Part shown: piece by piece, positions 10,495 to 23,100 of the stretch
Layout: the number at the start of each line of letters is the position of its first letter
How positions within the stretch are numbered: the stretch's first letter is position 1
Source: Plotosus lineatus
Lineage: Eukaryota > Chordata > Actinopteri > Siluriformes > Plotosidae
Length of the DNA: 64,000 bases
Assembly (NCBI GenBank): GCA_024760905.1
Contig: CM045733.1
Location: 35,407,501-35,471,500, forward strand
Direction of reading: 5' to 3'
Made by a program: the position numbers and the translations under genes
The notes under the pieces: generated by a model
The model's database searches: none
Told to the model about the DNA's origin: nothing
What the model saw: the letters and a program-made list of their open reading frames with translations, nothing else

Positions 10495-12093
10495 TCAGGT
10501 ATGCTTTCTGGCAAAGAGCGGAAAGTAAATTTCCACAGAGGCTTTGAAACCCACTAAAGACATTGGCTTCTGAATGGCCTCCAGAGCCTCCACAGGAGAT
10601 TCCTCAGGAACAGCTAATGGAACAGAACCAGTCATGGGTGTTTTTAGCCAATAAGATGAAGGCTCCATCACATGCATGAACTTCTGCACAGGTGAATTTT
10701 TGGGCCTGGGTGGTGCTGAAGGCTCTGACAGTGTAACGTATGCATTCACAGAAACGGGAGTAGATGTAGGAATGAAAACTGAGAGAGAAGCAGAGAAGAC
10801 TCAGTGGTGTGCTTTGTGGAACGCTTAGTTGCAGGCTCAGGACGCAAAAGAGGCACAGAGTCACAATCTATCACACTCAAAGATTCAACTGTGGGAAACT
10901 ATGATTCATTCTTTAACATCATACACATATAAACAGAGGCTCATCATTATGACAAGTATCATTCTCTTCAAATGAAGGTTGAGTGAGACACAAAAGTTAA
11001 TTTCTAAACAGAATGTTATCATTAAACAGGTTCATAGTAAGACTCACATTCATAATCCTCAAGTTCATTGTTCAGTTCATGTTCATAAGTCCACTCATAA
11101 TCTAACTTCTGTCCAGGTTAATAATGACACATTGATTACCCTTCTAAAGCATAGGCTGCCTTGCCAGTCTCAGAAAGACACATTGGAGAAAAAGTCATCC
11201 AAATAGCCTCAGATGTGATTTCTGGAATAAAAATGTCAACCTTAGGTAAGAACTCTGCCTTGGAGGCTGTTCTGTTTGCATCTAACCAAAGGTCTGGGTT
11301 GGAGGCCACACGATTGGCTTCTGGTGATGACTCTGGGTTGGAGGCTGCCAAGAAAGAGGTACACTCTGTGCAGGATGCCACAAACTCCTTGACATCCTCC
11401 TGTCTTTATGACAACCATAACCTGTTCGATATGAGACCCAAAGGATACCTAGGGAGTGTTGAGTTGGTCTCTCGTGGACGAGGTGTGTGCCAGGGTGAGG
11501 GGATGTTACTGCAGGCATGTTGGCATGTATGTCCGGTTCTCCAGACATTTGTCGGGAACATGGACTGCAAAGGTCCTGGCGATGTGGTCTGGTCAATTTC
11601 CCTTCAAAGAGAGTCCTGGGTTGGAAGCCACCTCATTGGCCTACTCAATAAATCAGTTTGGATGCTGCTATGTTAGCTTCCACAGTAAAAATCAATGCTT
11701 GAGACTGCCTCATTAGTGTCCTCAGTGAGATTGAGCTTGGAGGCTCCCAAATTAACCACCACGGCAAGTTTGAGGTTTGAGCCTGCTCAGCAAGATTGAA
11801 GTTGAAGACTGCAACATTGACCTCTGCCACACGCTTTTGAGGCTGGATGCTGAAACACTAGCCTTCTCAGTGAGAGCATAGTTGGAAATTGACTTGTTAG
11901 CCACCATTTTGAGATTGGTATTGAATGTTGCCACTTTGGCTTCTTCTGGGTGCTCAGGATTTCCATCACATTTGCTCCACTCATTGCCATAGTCACAGCA
12001 TATGTCTGTTTCATACAGAGGCTCCAGTCTAGCCCTGGTCATATGCTCCCTCTCCCATTTCTGCTCAGAGTCTGAATCGTATTTTTTTGGCAT
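10495..12093 (-). pseudogene. Unrecognised, broken minus-strand coding tract with 13-residue repeats
   Basis: I do not recognise this. On the minus strand, a frame from 12093 opens MPKKYDSDSEQKWEREHM and then runs into repeats (KVATFNTNLKMVANKSISN). Further on (11381-11190) two 13-residue units read EANRVASNPDLWL and DANRTASKAEFLP. Stops and frame shifts separate the pieces (for example around 11640 and 11410). At 10785-10495 a frame preceded by a good polypyrimidine/CAG acceptor reads VNAYVTLSEPSAPPRPKNSP... to a stop after ARKHT, resembling a last exon. It lies between the two divergent genes, with no counterpart I know in other vertebrates. It may be a decayed fish-specific gene or a transposon-borne minisatellite. 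Confidence 0.35.
11190..11960. repeat. Degenerate ~39-bp tandem repeat (13-codon unit on minus strand)
   Basis: The plus strand repeats a theme like TTGGAGGCTGCCACATTGGC at intervals near 39 bp or multiples, much degraded. On the minus strand the unit reads approximately EANVAASNLNLTE. The multiple-of-three period suggests selection on a protein at some time. Confidence 0.6.
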
Positions 12094-12530
12094 CCCCAGA
12101 CTTATAGACCCAACTGTTCTATGCTGCTCTGGACATGTCTAGTAGTGGAGGTTAATCCATTAGCCACCATAGCAAACTTGCCTCCCCACAGACACTGTTG
12201 GCACCTTGTAGTTCTGCATTTATAACCTGAAAGCGTAGGGAACAAGGCTCAGTTGTACTAAATATGGAGTAGCACAGTAGGGAACTGTGACATTCTGTTT
12301 ACTTCCATCAAACATTATTGTGTATGAAGAAAAATATCTTCATAACAACTGTTGTCATCCCTGTTTTTCTTCAGAAAATAAAATATATTTATTGGTATTT
12401 TTTTAAAGCTTGGCATAACTTATCAAGGAAAAACTAAGAATTCAAGTCCATGAAACTATTTTCAAGTGAGTGTTGTTAGCATTGATGCTTCTGTAAATTG
12501 TAAATACTTGCTTTTTATCTTCCTCAAAGG

Positions 12531-12790
12531 GTGGCACAGTCATATAGTAATTAGCACATCTGCCTCGCAGCAAGAAGCTTTTTGGTTTAAGTCCCAGGCA
12601 CATTATGTTAATTGGTTGTTGGAGATTACCCCTAGATGTCCATGTGCATATATATGGTTGTGTTGGCCATGCAATATGCAGACATGCAGACTGATGATCT
12701 GTTCAGGGTCTACACTGCCTTTAGTTAGGGTCAGCTGGAATAGGCTCCAGCGTCCACAGTCTCCAACCTCAACACGACCCGAATAGAATA
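12531..12790 (+). repeat. Family F repeat, degraded
   Basis: GGTGGCACAGTCATATAGTA ... TTAGCACATCTGCCTCGCAG, then a degraded tail (GGGTCAGCTGGAATAGGCTCC). Internal deletions compared with the 6931 copy. Confidence 0.65.
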
Positions 12791-13023
12791 AGGTCCAGTT
12801 TAGTATCTTCACCAAATGCAGGACTGGACAGTACATTGTAATGAACCTAAGAATTCCAGTGGTTCAAACATTCATAACACATGCTGGCTACCTCTTTCAA
12901 CAGTCTGGAAACTTATCATGTATATCATAAAATATGCTTCATCAATAAGTTGGAGTTAATTGGGAGTGCACTTGGAGAGGCAAAGGGCATAACTTTAGAG
13001 TCGTTTTCTCACTTGTCTGTCTG

Positions 13024-13367
13024 TCTTCCTTTCAGTTTTTTCCCTTTTACTCGGGAGTCGCCACAGCGAATCATCTGATTTGCACGTTTGATTTGGCAGA
13101 GGTTTTTACGTCGGATGCCCTTCCTGTCACAACCCTTTTAGCAAAGGAGAGAAACACGCTGATGGCTTTGCAGCTACTATTTATGAAAGTCAACAATGGT
13201 TCTTTTACATGCCTCACACCATAGACAGTGAGAGAAATGGCCCGCCTTTGATAACCCAGTTAGCCGCACTGGGGGGGACAGTGGCCACCTTGTGGAGAGT
13301 GGGACTCGAACCCCCAACCTTTGGATCAGCGATCCAGCGCCCTATACCACTAGACCACCACTGCCCC
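13024..13367 (-). repeat. SINE1 type A, full length
   Basis: Read on the minus strand: a tRNA-like head (GGGGCAGTGGTGGTCTAGTG, A box), B box GGTTCGAGTCC, a body, then GGGCATCCGACGTAAAAACC and the tail GATGATTCGCTGTGGCGACT. The last two blocks match the RTE LINE ends at 52045-55126. Confidence 0.85.
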
Positions 13368-14521
13368 ACTAAAATGAGAAAATACAAGCCACTCAGCCAA
13401 GAACCCAGAAAACAACTGAGGCTTTTCACAAGTCTGCTTCCTTTTTAGGGGCAATTTTCAAATGGGATTCAACCCTAACTGTTTTGTACAAACAATTATA
13501 AGCCTACACACAATTTGAAAATGTTCAAATCACAAAGACAAGTGTGTAATTAACTAAAAGTACCCTGCATTGATGAAAACCTTCAGTTCAACTGAAACCT
13601 CATGTATAAGGTCTTCTGGTGCACCTCAGAAAATAGATAAGAAAGAAGGTTTATCTAAAAACACAATCCACGATTTCAGACAGAATTATATAAATTAGTC
13701 AAAGCTTTGTCTTCTATTTGGAAAATATTGTAATCCTAAACTTGAAAAGTAAATGGAAAAAGTGTGACTAAGTAAGGAGACCCACAAATCTGGCTGAGGA
13801 CATGATCAAAAATTCCATTAAAGTTGTTGTAGCAAGTTTCTGAACTCTCTCCTCAGTGTATGTAATTATTTGGACTGAATTTCTGTATTTTTAAGAGGCA
13901 GGTACTTCTAAAATTTTCTAAAAAAAAAATCTAAAATTTTTTTTTAGAAGTACCAGCTTCTTGGGAAAAAAATCTTTTAAGATGTGTGCTTACAAAGCCC
14001 CGAATATTCGAATTTCAATTTCCGAATAATTTCGATTTCCTCAAAAGTCAGCAGGGGGCAGAACAATACAAGTGAATCATGTAAGGTTGTTGTAACGGGG
14101 TAGTTGTAAAAATCACTGGTCTAGTTCTACACTGGTTTGAACATTACGCATGTATAGTTTTTTCCCAGTTCACACCCAATCAATTGCAATCAGCAGGAAT
14201 AAACTGAAAAATGGAAATAGTTAGAGGGGGAATACATCTGTAGGACTGGAGACTGTACTGTACTATGAGATGCTGCAGATTGTGGATTGTTCTTCTCTGG
14301 TAGCTTTTTGGTGTGATTAAAGGAAAAATGAAAGATTGTTTTCTAATTTGCCACGATTGGCAATTAAGCCACACGTTGCTGGCATTAGTCATGAAAGTTT
14401 CTGGTGGGATATTCAATTCTTCTCCAGTCTGGTCACCAAACCAAGACTAAATGGAAGACATCATTATCAAAATGTATATAAATGACTAGAAATAAACTGC
14501 AAAATTGTAGACTCTGCAATG

Positions 14522-14554
<33 letters not shown>

Positions 14555-14858
14555 TTATCGAATTCATTTAGAGGATGTTAGTAATATTGTTCAGTGGTCA
14601 TGATGTGCTGATAATATTATGAATGGATATTTGTGGATCTTATGCTTTTTATTCTTGCGCCCTCCACTGATTGAAAGGTAAGTATACAGAATTGATGTTT
14701 ATATTGATATACAGTATTGATGTTTATATTGAGGTATATATCTCTAAGATTTGGATTGATCCCTTTTAACAGAAACAGAAATCCTCATAAATCAAGTCAC
14801 ATACCCCTTCATAGCCTTTCAGCTGATTTTGGCTCAGACTCACATATAAGGTGCAGAG
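13368..14858. other. lgr5 upstream region, no gene seen
   Basis: AT-rich. It includes a short inverted repeat at about 13901-13960 (AGTACTTCTAAAATTT and its complement-like partner TTTAGAAGTACCAG) and a (CT)n run at 14521-14547. No coding frame recognised. Confidence 0.5.
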
Positions 14859-14866
14859 TGACGTCA
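14859..14866. promoter_or_regulatory. Palindromic CRE (TGACGTCA) upstream of lgr5
   Basis: A perfect TGACGTCA lies 173 bp before the lgr5 start codon, in a locally GC-richer, CpG-containing stretch (about 14850-14910) that contrasts with AT-rich surroundings. It could bind CREB/ATF factors. Use is inferred. Confidence 0.5.
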
Positions 14867-14912
14867 GGCGCACGAGACGTACCGTGGACGGTGAGGTCGG
14901 GACTCTCCGAGG

Positions 14913-14920
14913 ATAAATAG
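14913..14920 (+). promoter_or_regulatory. Possible TATA-like element of lgr5
   Basis: ATAAATAG lies 112 bp before ATG 15032. If used, transcription would start near 14945, giving a 5' UTR of about 90 nt. A second TATA-like stretch (CATATAAG) is at 14843-14850. Inference from position only. Confidence 0.35.
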
Positions 14921-15031
14921 CAGCAGAAAGATCGGAGGACCTTGTCTTTGCAAACCGCACATGCGTACACGAGGGACAAAATTACCACCTTGAAAACATT
15001 CTTTAAATATATATTTTTTTCTTTACTCACC

Positions 15032-15246
15032 ATGAAAGTTGTGATGTCGCGTGCCCGTTTAATCCACAGGTCCGGGCTGCTGCTGCTGCTTCTGCAGTGG
15101 TCGTGGTGCTGTGCGGCGCGCGCGCGAACCGGTGGCTGTCCGGTCCGCTGTACCTGCGAGCAGGACGGTGTGTATGTGAAAGTAGACTGCGCCGACCGAG
15201 GACTCACCTCACTACCGGAGGCTCTCAGCGTCTACACCATTTACCT
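15032..15246 (+). CDS. lgr5: lgr5 exon 1: signal peptide and LRR N-cap
   Basis: Residues 1-71 plus two bases. A leucine run (LLLLLLQ) forms the signal peptide, followed by the N-cap cysteines in [13 protein letters not shown] and [11 protein letters not shown] 15032 has a good Kozak context (CACCATGA); an in-frame ATG four codons later is also possible. The donor is CCT|GTGAGT. Confidence 0.9.
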
Positions 15247-18200
15247 GTGAGTGTGTATAATTTACATTTATAGAATTTACTGTCATAGCATTTACCTGAA
15301 TATACTACTTACTTTTACACTACCTGTATGTAACTACTTACACTGTGATATCACTTACCTGTATATAACTTTTACCTTTATATACTACTTTCTTTTATAC
15401 TGTATACCACTTACCTGTATATAATTTTTACCTTTATATACTACTTTCTTTTACACTGTATACCACTTACCTGTATATAACTTTTACCTTTATATACTAC
15501 TTACTTTTACACTGTATACCACTTACCTGTATATAACATTTACCTTTATATACTACTTACTTTTACACTGTATACCACTTACCTGTATATAACATTTACC
15601 TTTATATACTACTTACTTTTACACTGGTATACACTTACCTGTATATAACATTTACCTTTATATACTACTTACTTCTACACTGTATACCACTTACCTGTAT
15701 ATAGCATTTACCTTTATATACTACTTACTTTTACACTGTATACCACTTACCTGTAAGTAACATTTACCTGTATATACTACTTACTTTTACACTGTATACC
15801 ACTTACCTGTATATAACTTTACCTTTATATACTACTTACTTTTACAGTGTATACCACTTACCTGTATATAACCTGTATATAACATTTACCTTTATATACT
15901 ACTTACTTTTATACTGTATGCCACTTACCTGTATGTAACATTTACTTTTATACTGTATACTACTTACACTGTATACCACTTACCTGTATATAACTTTACC
16001 TTTATATACTACTTACTTTTACACTACTGGTATGTAACATTTACCTTTATATACTACTTACACTGTATACCACTTACCTCTATATAACTTTTACCTTTAT
16101 ATACTACTTACTTTTACACTGTATGCCACTTACCTGTAAGTAACGTTTTCCTTTATATACTACTTACTTTTACACTGTTACCACTTACCTGTATATAAAT
16201 TTTACCTTTATATACTACTTACTTTTACTCTGTATTCCACTTACCTGTAAGTAACATTTTCCTTTATATACTACTTACTTTTACACTGGTATACACTTAC
16301 CTGTATATAACATTTACCTTTATATACTACTTACTTTTTCACTGTATGCCACTTACCTGTAAGTAACATTTTCCTTTATATACTACTTACTTTTACACTC
16401 GTATACACTTACCTGTAAGTAACATTTTCCTTTATATGCTACTTACTTTTACACTGTATACCACTTACCTGTATATAACATTTACCACAACACTCTTTAC
16501 TTTATAACTATTTACTCGTGTGTTATAGTCACTTTTATATACTATTTATCATTATAAAGCATTTTATTTTATACACCATTTTCCTTTACAAATTAATAAC
16601 AATAACCTTTATATACCATTTACCTTTATCTATAATTGACCCTTATATTGCATTGACCTTTATATACTACTAACCTTTATATAACATGTATATTTATATA
16701 ATTACTTTCCTTTCCACTGGTTTACAGTTACCTATAAGTAATTTAGCTTTATATATGTACATACGGACTGTATATATTTTTTTCCACCTATATACTGTAT
16801 ACTATTAACTTTTTCATATTATTTACCATTATATATGTCATTTACCTTTACACTGTATACCATTTACTTTTTTTATATACACTATTTAGTTATATAAAAC
16901 TTAAATTTATGTATTGTTTACCTTTACAGTATATAACATTGGGCAGTGGTGGTCTAGTGGTATAGGGTGCTGGATCGCTGATCCAAAGGTTGGGGGTTCG
17001 AGTCCCACTCTCCACAAGGTTGTCACTGTCGCCCCCAGTGCAGCTAACAGCTAGTTATCAAAGGCGGGCCATGTCTCTCACTGTCTATGGTGAGAGGCAT
17101 GTAAAAGAACCATTGCTGACTTTCGTAAAGAGTAGGCTGCAAAATCGTCAGTGTGTTTCTGTCCCTTGCTAAAAGGGTAGTGTCAGGAAGGGCATCCGAC
17201 GTAAAAACCTCTGCCAAATAAAACGTGCGAATCAGATGATTCGCTGTGGCGACTCCCGAATAAAAAGGGAAAAAGCCGAAAGGAAGACAGACAGTGTATA
17301 ACATTTATATACCATTTACTCTTATATAACATTGACCACTATACCACACCTTTTACCTTTATATATTATTTAATTTTATATTGTTTACCATTTAGCTTTA
17401 CATATCATTAACATTTATATACCATTTACCTTTACACTGTCTAACATTTAAGCTTTAGAGATATCTTTATTGTCAGATTTTGCATGAACAATGAAAATCC
17501 GTGATACATACATATATATCCTATATATATTAAACACATATACATCTATACAGTATACATATTCACACATGTACAGACTATACATTTGTTAACATATTCA
17601 CATACTGTATCCACATGTTCACACATATACACTCATACACAAAAGGGTACATGATATGTCAAAGGTGGATGGTATACACAGGCAAGAGGTAGAGTTTTTA
17701 ATCATAAAGTACATGGTGCTATGATATTATATGATGTTCAAGACCTGCTCTAAACAGGAGTATTGCACCAAGAAGAGCAATATTACGCTGTCCAGGAAGA
17801 TGATCTGAATGATGGTTATTCAGTCAGTGTAAGTGATAGTGGTGGTGGGGTATATAACAATTATCTTTATATACCTTTTATCTTTACACTGTATAACATT
17901 TACTGTTATATTGTATACCATTTACTTTTACTGTATATTGTATAACATTTACCTTTATATAATAATAACTTTTATACTGCATAATATTTATCTTTGCCAT
18001 TTATCTTTATGTATCATTTACCTTTACATACCATTTACCCTTCAACTGTACTGTATTACAACCAGTTTTTACAGTATACCTTTGTATGATTTATCTTCAT
18101 ATACCATTTAAGTCATTAAATCAACCATCCATTTGCTAAACTGTTTAATCCTACAAGGGTCATGAGGAGGTTAGAATCTCTCTAAGCTGATCTGTTGTGA

Positions 18201-20044
18201 AAGTGAGGTTCACCCCCAAGAGATTGCCAGTCTATTGCAGGGCCAGCAAACAATAGATGGAGATAAATGCTTTTTTTAATCTCAGAAGGAAATTCGTATC
18301 AATACATATGGCCATTCATACTCATTCCAAAAGGCAATTTGGAACAGCCAGTTTAGCCTTATCTGCAAGTCTTTGCATTGTGGGAATGAATCAGATTATT
18401 TGAAAGAAATTTACAGAAACAAAGGGAAACATGCAAATTCCACACAGAACTACCCTCACTGTCGATCCCAGGACCTTCTTGCTGTGTACTGCTCGTGCTA
18501 ACCACTGCACCACCAGGACACCCTTTATATTACTTATCTTTGTAACATTTATATTTAATATACCATTTTTTAAAAATCATTTATCTTTATTTATCAGTTA
18601 TCTTTATATACCATCTATGGGTATATAATTTATTTAATATATTTTTTTATACCATTTAACTTTAAATCATTTCCTTTTTTTAAAATTATTTTTCTATATA
18701 TACCATTTTTACATCTTTTATGTTTACAACATTCATCTCCAAACAAGTTTCTGTACAATACATCTCTAATAGTGTAAGTCTTTATAAAATGTATCACTTA
18801 AAATCTTTCTTTACACCACAAGGAAAGCAGAGAGCTACAGAGCTTTTAGTCTATATATGACTTTCTATGAACTGTAATGAAGGCAGTTGCATAAACCAGG
18901 CAGAGAAAAGTGTAACGCACATCCTCACTTTGATGAGGGCCCATTGCATTTTGCAGAGGGCTATAGTACATCAAGCACCACTTTCAGGCCTAACACCACA
19001 TTAAATAATAAATATGAAGACGTAATGTGCTATAATGTGAAAATAAACCGTGTTGTGTTGGAATGATGAGCCAAATGAAAAGACATGTCAGTGCATTCAG
19101 CTTGGTATTACTATTTACTCTTACTAGCATGGTAATTATTTTTATGACAATTCAGCTGATTACATTGAAGTACATTAGCAGTATGTGTACATTTGGCTAT
19201 TTGGTCACCTCCTTATTTCTTTATCAGTAAAAAAAAAAAAAAAAAGCTTTTTGAAGCATACTTCAAAAAAATTGATTGTGTCAATTCAAATGATAAGTAA
19301 TGCACAATGAATAATGATTCACTGACTATTTACCCTTTCTGTTGGCCACCTCAGGCATATTACAGACTTGTGGTAAAACCTGCTTATCCTTACTCCATGC
19401 TGTTTCTGTTGTTGTGTCACATGTTGATAACATGCCAAACATTAAATGATTAGCTTTTTACATATCACGCAAAGCACATGCTAGGCTGTTTATGATGGAG
19501 TAGTATTTTAATTTAGTGCATAATATACAGGGGACAGCAGTAGCCTAATGGTGAGAGAAACAGCTTTGTGGCTGAAAGGTCGCTGGTTTGATTCCCAAAC
19601 CAGCAGAAATAATGTCTGGCAGTGGAATGCTAAGCAGCACCTTCCCTTCCTGTACATTCATGGCTGAAGTTCCCTTGAGCAAAGCACCTAACCCCCAGCT
19701 GCTGTCTGGGTGTGCCAATGTGTACATGGCAGCCCATTGCTCCAAGTGTGTGTGTGTGTGCGCAGTGGTTCCTCACCTTACAAAAGTAATCCTTTCCAGA
19801 AGTGGTTTCGTAACCTGGATTTTTCATAAGTTGAGCCGAATTTTACATGTAAACCGCGTGATTCGTTCCAAGGCCCCCAATACTAACCCCTAAACCCTTT
19901 AAAAATGATAAAAGTATACCCTTTAAGGCCTACTTCTGCTTCAGTAATGTACCAATGGTAGACGGGTTTGGCCATATTCCTTTGCGATATCATTCAACCG
20001 CATACCACGAGCCGGCTTCTTCTTTTCACTCGCACCGGGAATCA

Positions 20045-20142
<98 letters not shown>

Positions 20143-23100
20143 TGTGTGTGTGTTCGCAGCTTATTCGGACTTGTATTGTAATCTTTCAAGTGAGCAAGTG
20201 CACGTTGAATACTTGTTTAGTACTCAACCTTCACTTGCTCACTTGAAAGATCAGAAATCCGGATAAGCCGCGCTTTGTTTCACAATCACCATACGTCACT
20301 TGCGACAAGCACCTACATTCGGTGAAGCGCCTCACATATATGGATTCCTGAATACTCAATGTTTAGATTTCACTTACTTTACTTCACTTATCCCTTAACA
20401 TCCGAGGATGTGGTTGGGGCGCCTTCATGGCGAGACTTGGGCTGATTTGGCCTGGTGGAGCCCATCCCTCTCCAGGTCATAGAAACACGCTGACGGCTTT
20501 GCAGCCTACTCTTTACGAAAGTCAGCAATGGTTCTTTTACATGCCTCTCACCACAGGCAGTGAGAGACATGGCCTGACTTTGATAACCCAGTTAGCTGCA
20601 CTGGGGGATGTTTAGATTTAAAAAGTTAATATTCTCAGCTTTTCAATCTTATATGACTTATGTGTTCTATAATCTAAGGAACATGTTTTAATAAATTTTG
20701 CTTCTATTAATATAACTTCTGAGAAACTGTGCAGAGATGGTGGACAATGGAATTACTGTTTGAAAACACTTTTATATTTTCTGTATGAGTGTAAAAGCTT
20801 CTTGAAGACATGCTGTTTCAAGTTTTGAAGTGGAAGAACTGAAGTGTCCTACACAGATCTTACTAATGCTCTTGTACATGAATAATTATCCATAAAGCCA
20901 CACTCAAGTCTAATCAAAACCATCCTGATCCTAAGGGTGGGGGTTCGAGTCCCCACAGGGTTGTCAATGTCCCCCCCAGTGCAGCTAACTGGGTTATCAA
21001 AGGCGGGCCATGTCTCTCACTGTCTATGATGAGATGCATGTAAAAGGACCATTGCTGACTTTCGTAAAGAGTAGCTGCAAAGTCGTCAGCGTGTTTCTGT
21101 CCCTTGCTGAAAAGGGTTGTGACAGGAAGCGCATCCGACGTAAAAACCTCTGCCAAAATCAAACGTACGAATCAGATGATTCGCTGTGGCGACTCCCGAG
21201 AACGGGAAAAAGCCGAAAGAAATACATCCATTTTGGTCTACATACTTTTGGCCATATAGTGCACACTTTCTTATATAAAAGATAGTACCGTATTTGCTAA
21301 ACATTCTTTTATCTCTGACAGCTCTGCATCATTTGCATGAATTTATTTAGTGAAAGTTTCTCACCAAATGACGATACCATCAAAAGCTATTAAACAATAA
21401 TGTCCAGCTTGTGAGTTCAGCCGTGATCTTTTGGAATAAAAACTCTTGACCCTCCAATCACAGCTTCATTTAAAATCTTCAAAAAATACTGGAGTCCTTA
21501 GAGTAGCACTCACAGTATGCTTTTATGAGACTTTTATTGCTAAAATCTCAACACTCAACTTCTGGAGGAAATTTACTGCCCCTTTGTTAACATGAGGCTG
21601 CTTAAATAGCAAGGCACCTAACCCCCAACTGTCCCCCGGGTGCCCCAATGTGTGTGGCAGCCCATTGCTCCGAGTGTGTATGTGTGCTCATTGTTTATGT
21701 GTGTGTATGTGTGTGTGCTCACTTTGGATAGGTTAATTGCAGAGCAAATAATTTCCCTTATGTTCAGTTTAATAAAAGAGTTAAATTACTTTTACCATTA
21801 TTTAAATGGTGATTCCCCTTTTCACTGAAATGGACTCCAATGTAAAGGATGGTGCCAGATGCTCATTGTGGCATCACACTGAACCAACGCCGGTGCAAGC
21901 TGCTCTGCTGTACATACGTAAAACCTTCAAGGAATCCCAGCTCGCCCTCTTTCTTTGACTATTTGTCACTGAAGCAAGTTTTGTAACACAGTGCTACTAA
22001 GATTATTATGCCATTGATCAAATAATGTTTTACAACTCTCAGCATACGTTCCATTTATACAGTGAACCTCAGATATCTGTCAGTATCTTACAGATGATAG
22101 GTATAAAATTTTCATCATGCATAAAGGAAGGCACATTGTCTGGCCTCTTTTCTCCTCCGGGGCAAGGAGCTCTTTGGCTGTGCATTTAATTGGAACGGCC
22201 ATGGTAAACAAACAAAGCCACTATCTGTTCTTCTCCCGCTTTGTGTACCTTGCAGACACTGTGACTCCACAAACCAGTAGGCTATTCATGATGGGTCCAA
22301 AGGATTGCGGCTGATAGAATTACGAGACTGCATGGTAGCTAACAATTTTACCCATCTGATAAGATTGATAGGAATCCTACAACTTCACCTAGGCACAGTG
22401 AGCCACCTGGCAAAAAGGCCTCCTTTTGTACTCTGCATTTAGGGAAGAGACAGTCCTCCGCAGCAGACCTAAGAGTGGGTGACAAGGGAAGAGAGTGACC
22501 ATCAGTTTCTTTGAAAAGGTATCCCTGCCCTATGCACGTCAACTGCCCTGTAATTTATTTCACCCTCTCTGCCCCCTGCTGCCTGGATACTTTAGACCCT
22601 TGGGAAAGACATGGAGGAGCTATGAAATTGCCTCGTTTCATTGTTGATTAGAGTCAATCCAATTTCCTAGAAGGTGTCTCAGTGTGCTGATTTCATCGGA
22701 GATCTCCTTACACACCGCTTTGAGTTTATTTGTCCAGTGCTGTAAAGATTACCCTTCTCAACAACTACACACCTAAACTAAACTAAACTAACTCTTTATT
22801 GTCAAAGTACATTTTACATACATTGAAATTTGCTTTGTGCGCTAGGCACCTGTCGCCACTGTGCAGCGCCAGTTATTGTGTTGTTCTATCCTTTTGATGC
22901 TGAGCGCCAAGCAGGAAGCAACAACTGCCAAATTTTAACGTCTTATGGTATGACGCAGCCGGATTCGAACTCCAACCTACCGGAGGATAAAGCGGACGCT
23001 CTACCAACTGAGCTAAATCCCCGGTACACCTACACCTATATTCAATTTTATTGCCTGTAAGACCGTATAATAATTGTTGAAAAAAACCTGATTTGTAATC

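Noticed and set aside
11380..11460. Minus-strand EDVKEFVASCTEC looked like a Ty3/Gypsy integrase zinc-finger segment.
   Set aside because: The following residues do not continue as integrase, and VAS/AAS recurs every 11-13 residues, so it is better explained by the local 13-residue repeat.
16941..17015. tRNA-like head as a tRNA gene.
   Set aside because: The same head recurs in about a dozen copies with a common body and tail; it is SINE1.
22956..23030. Possible functional tRNA gene on the minus strand.
   Set aside because: A and B boxes are good, but acceptor and T stems pair poorly and a SINE-like body follows.
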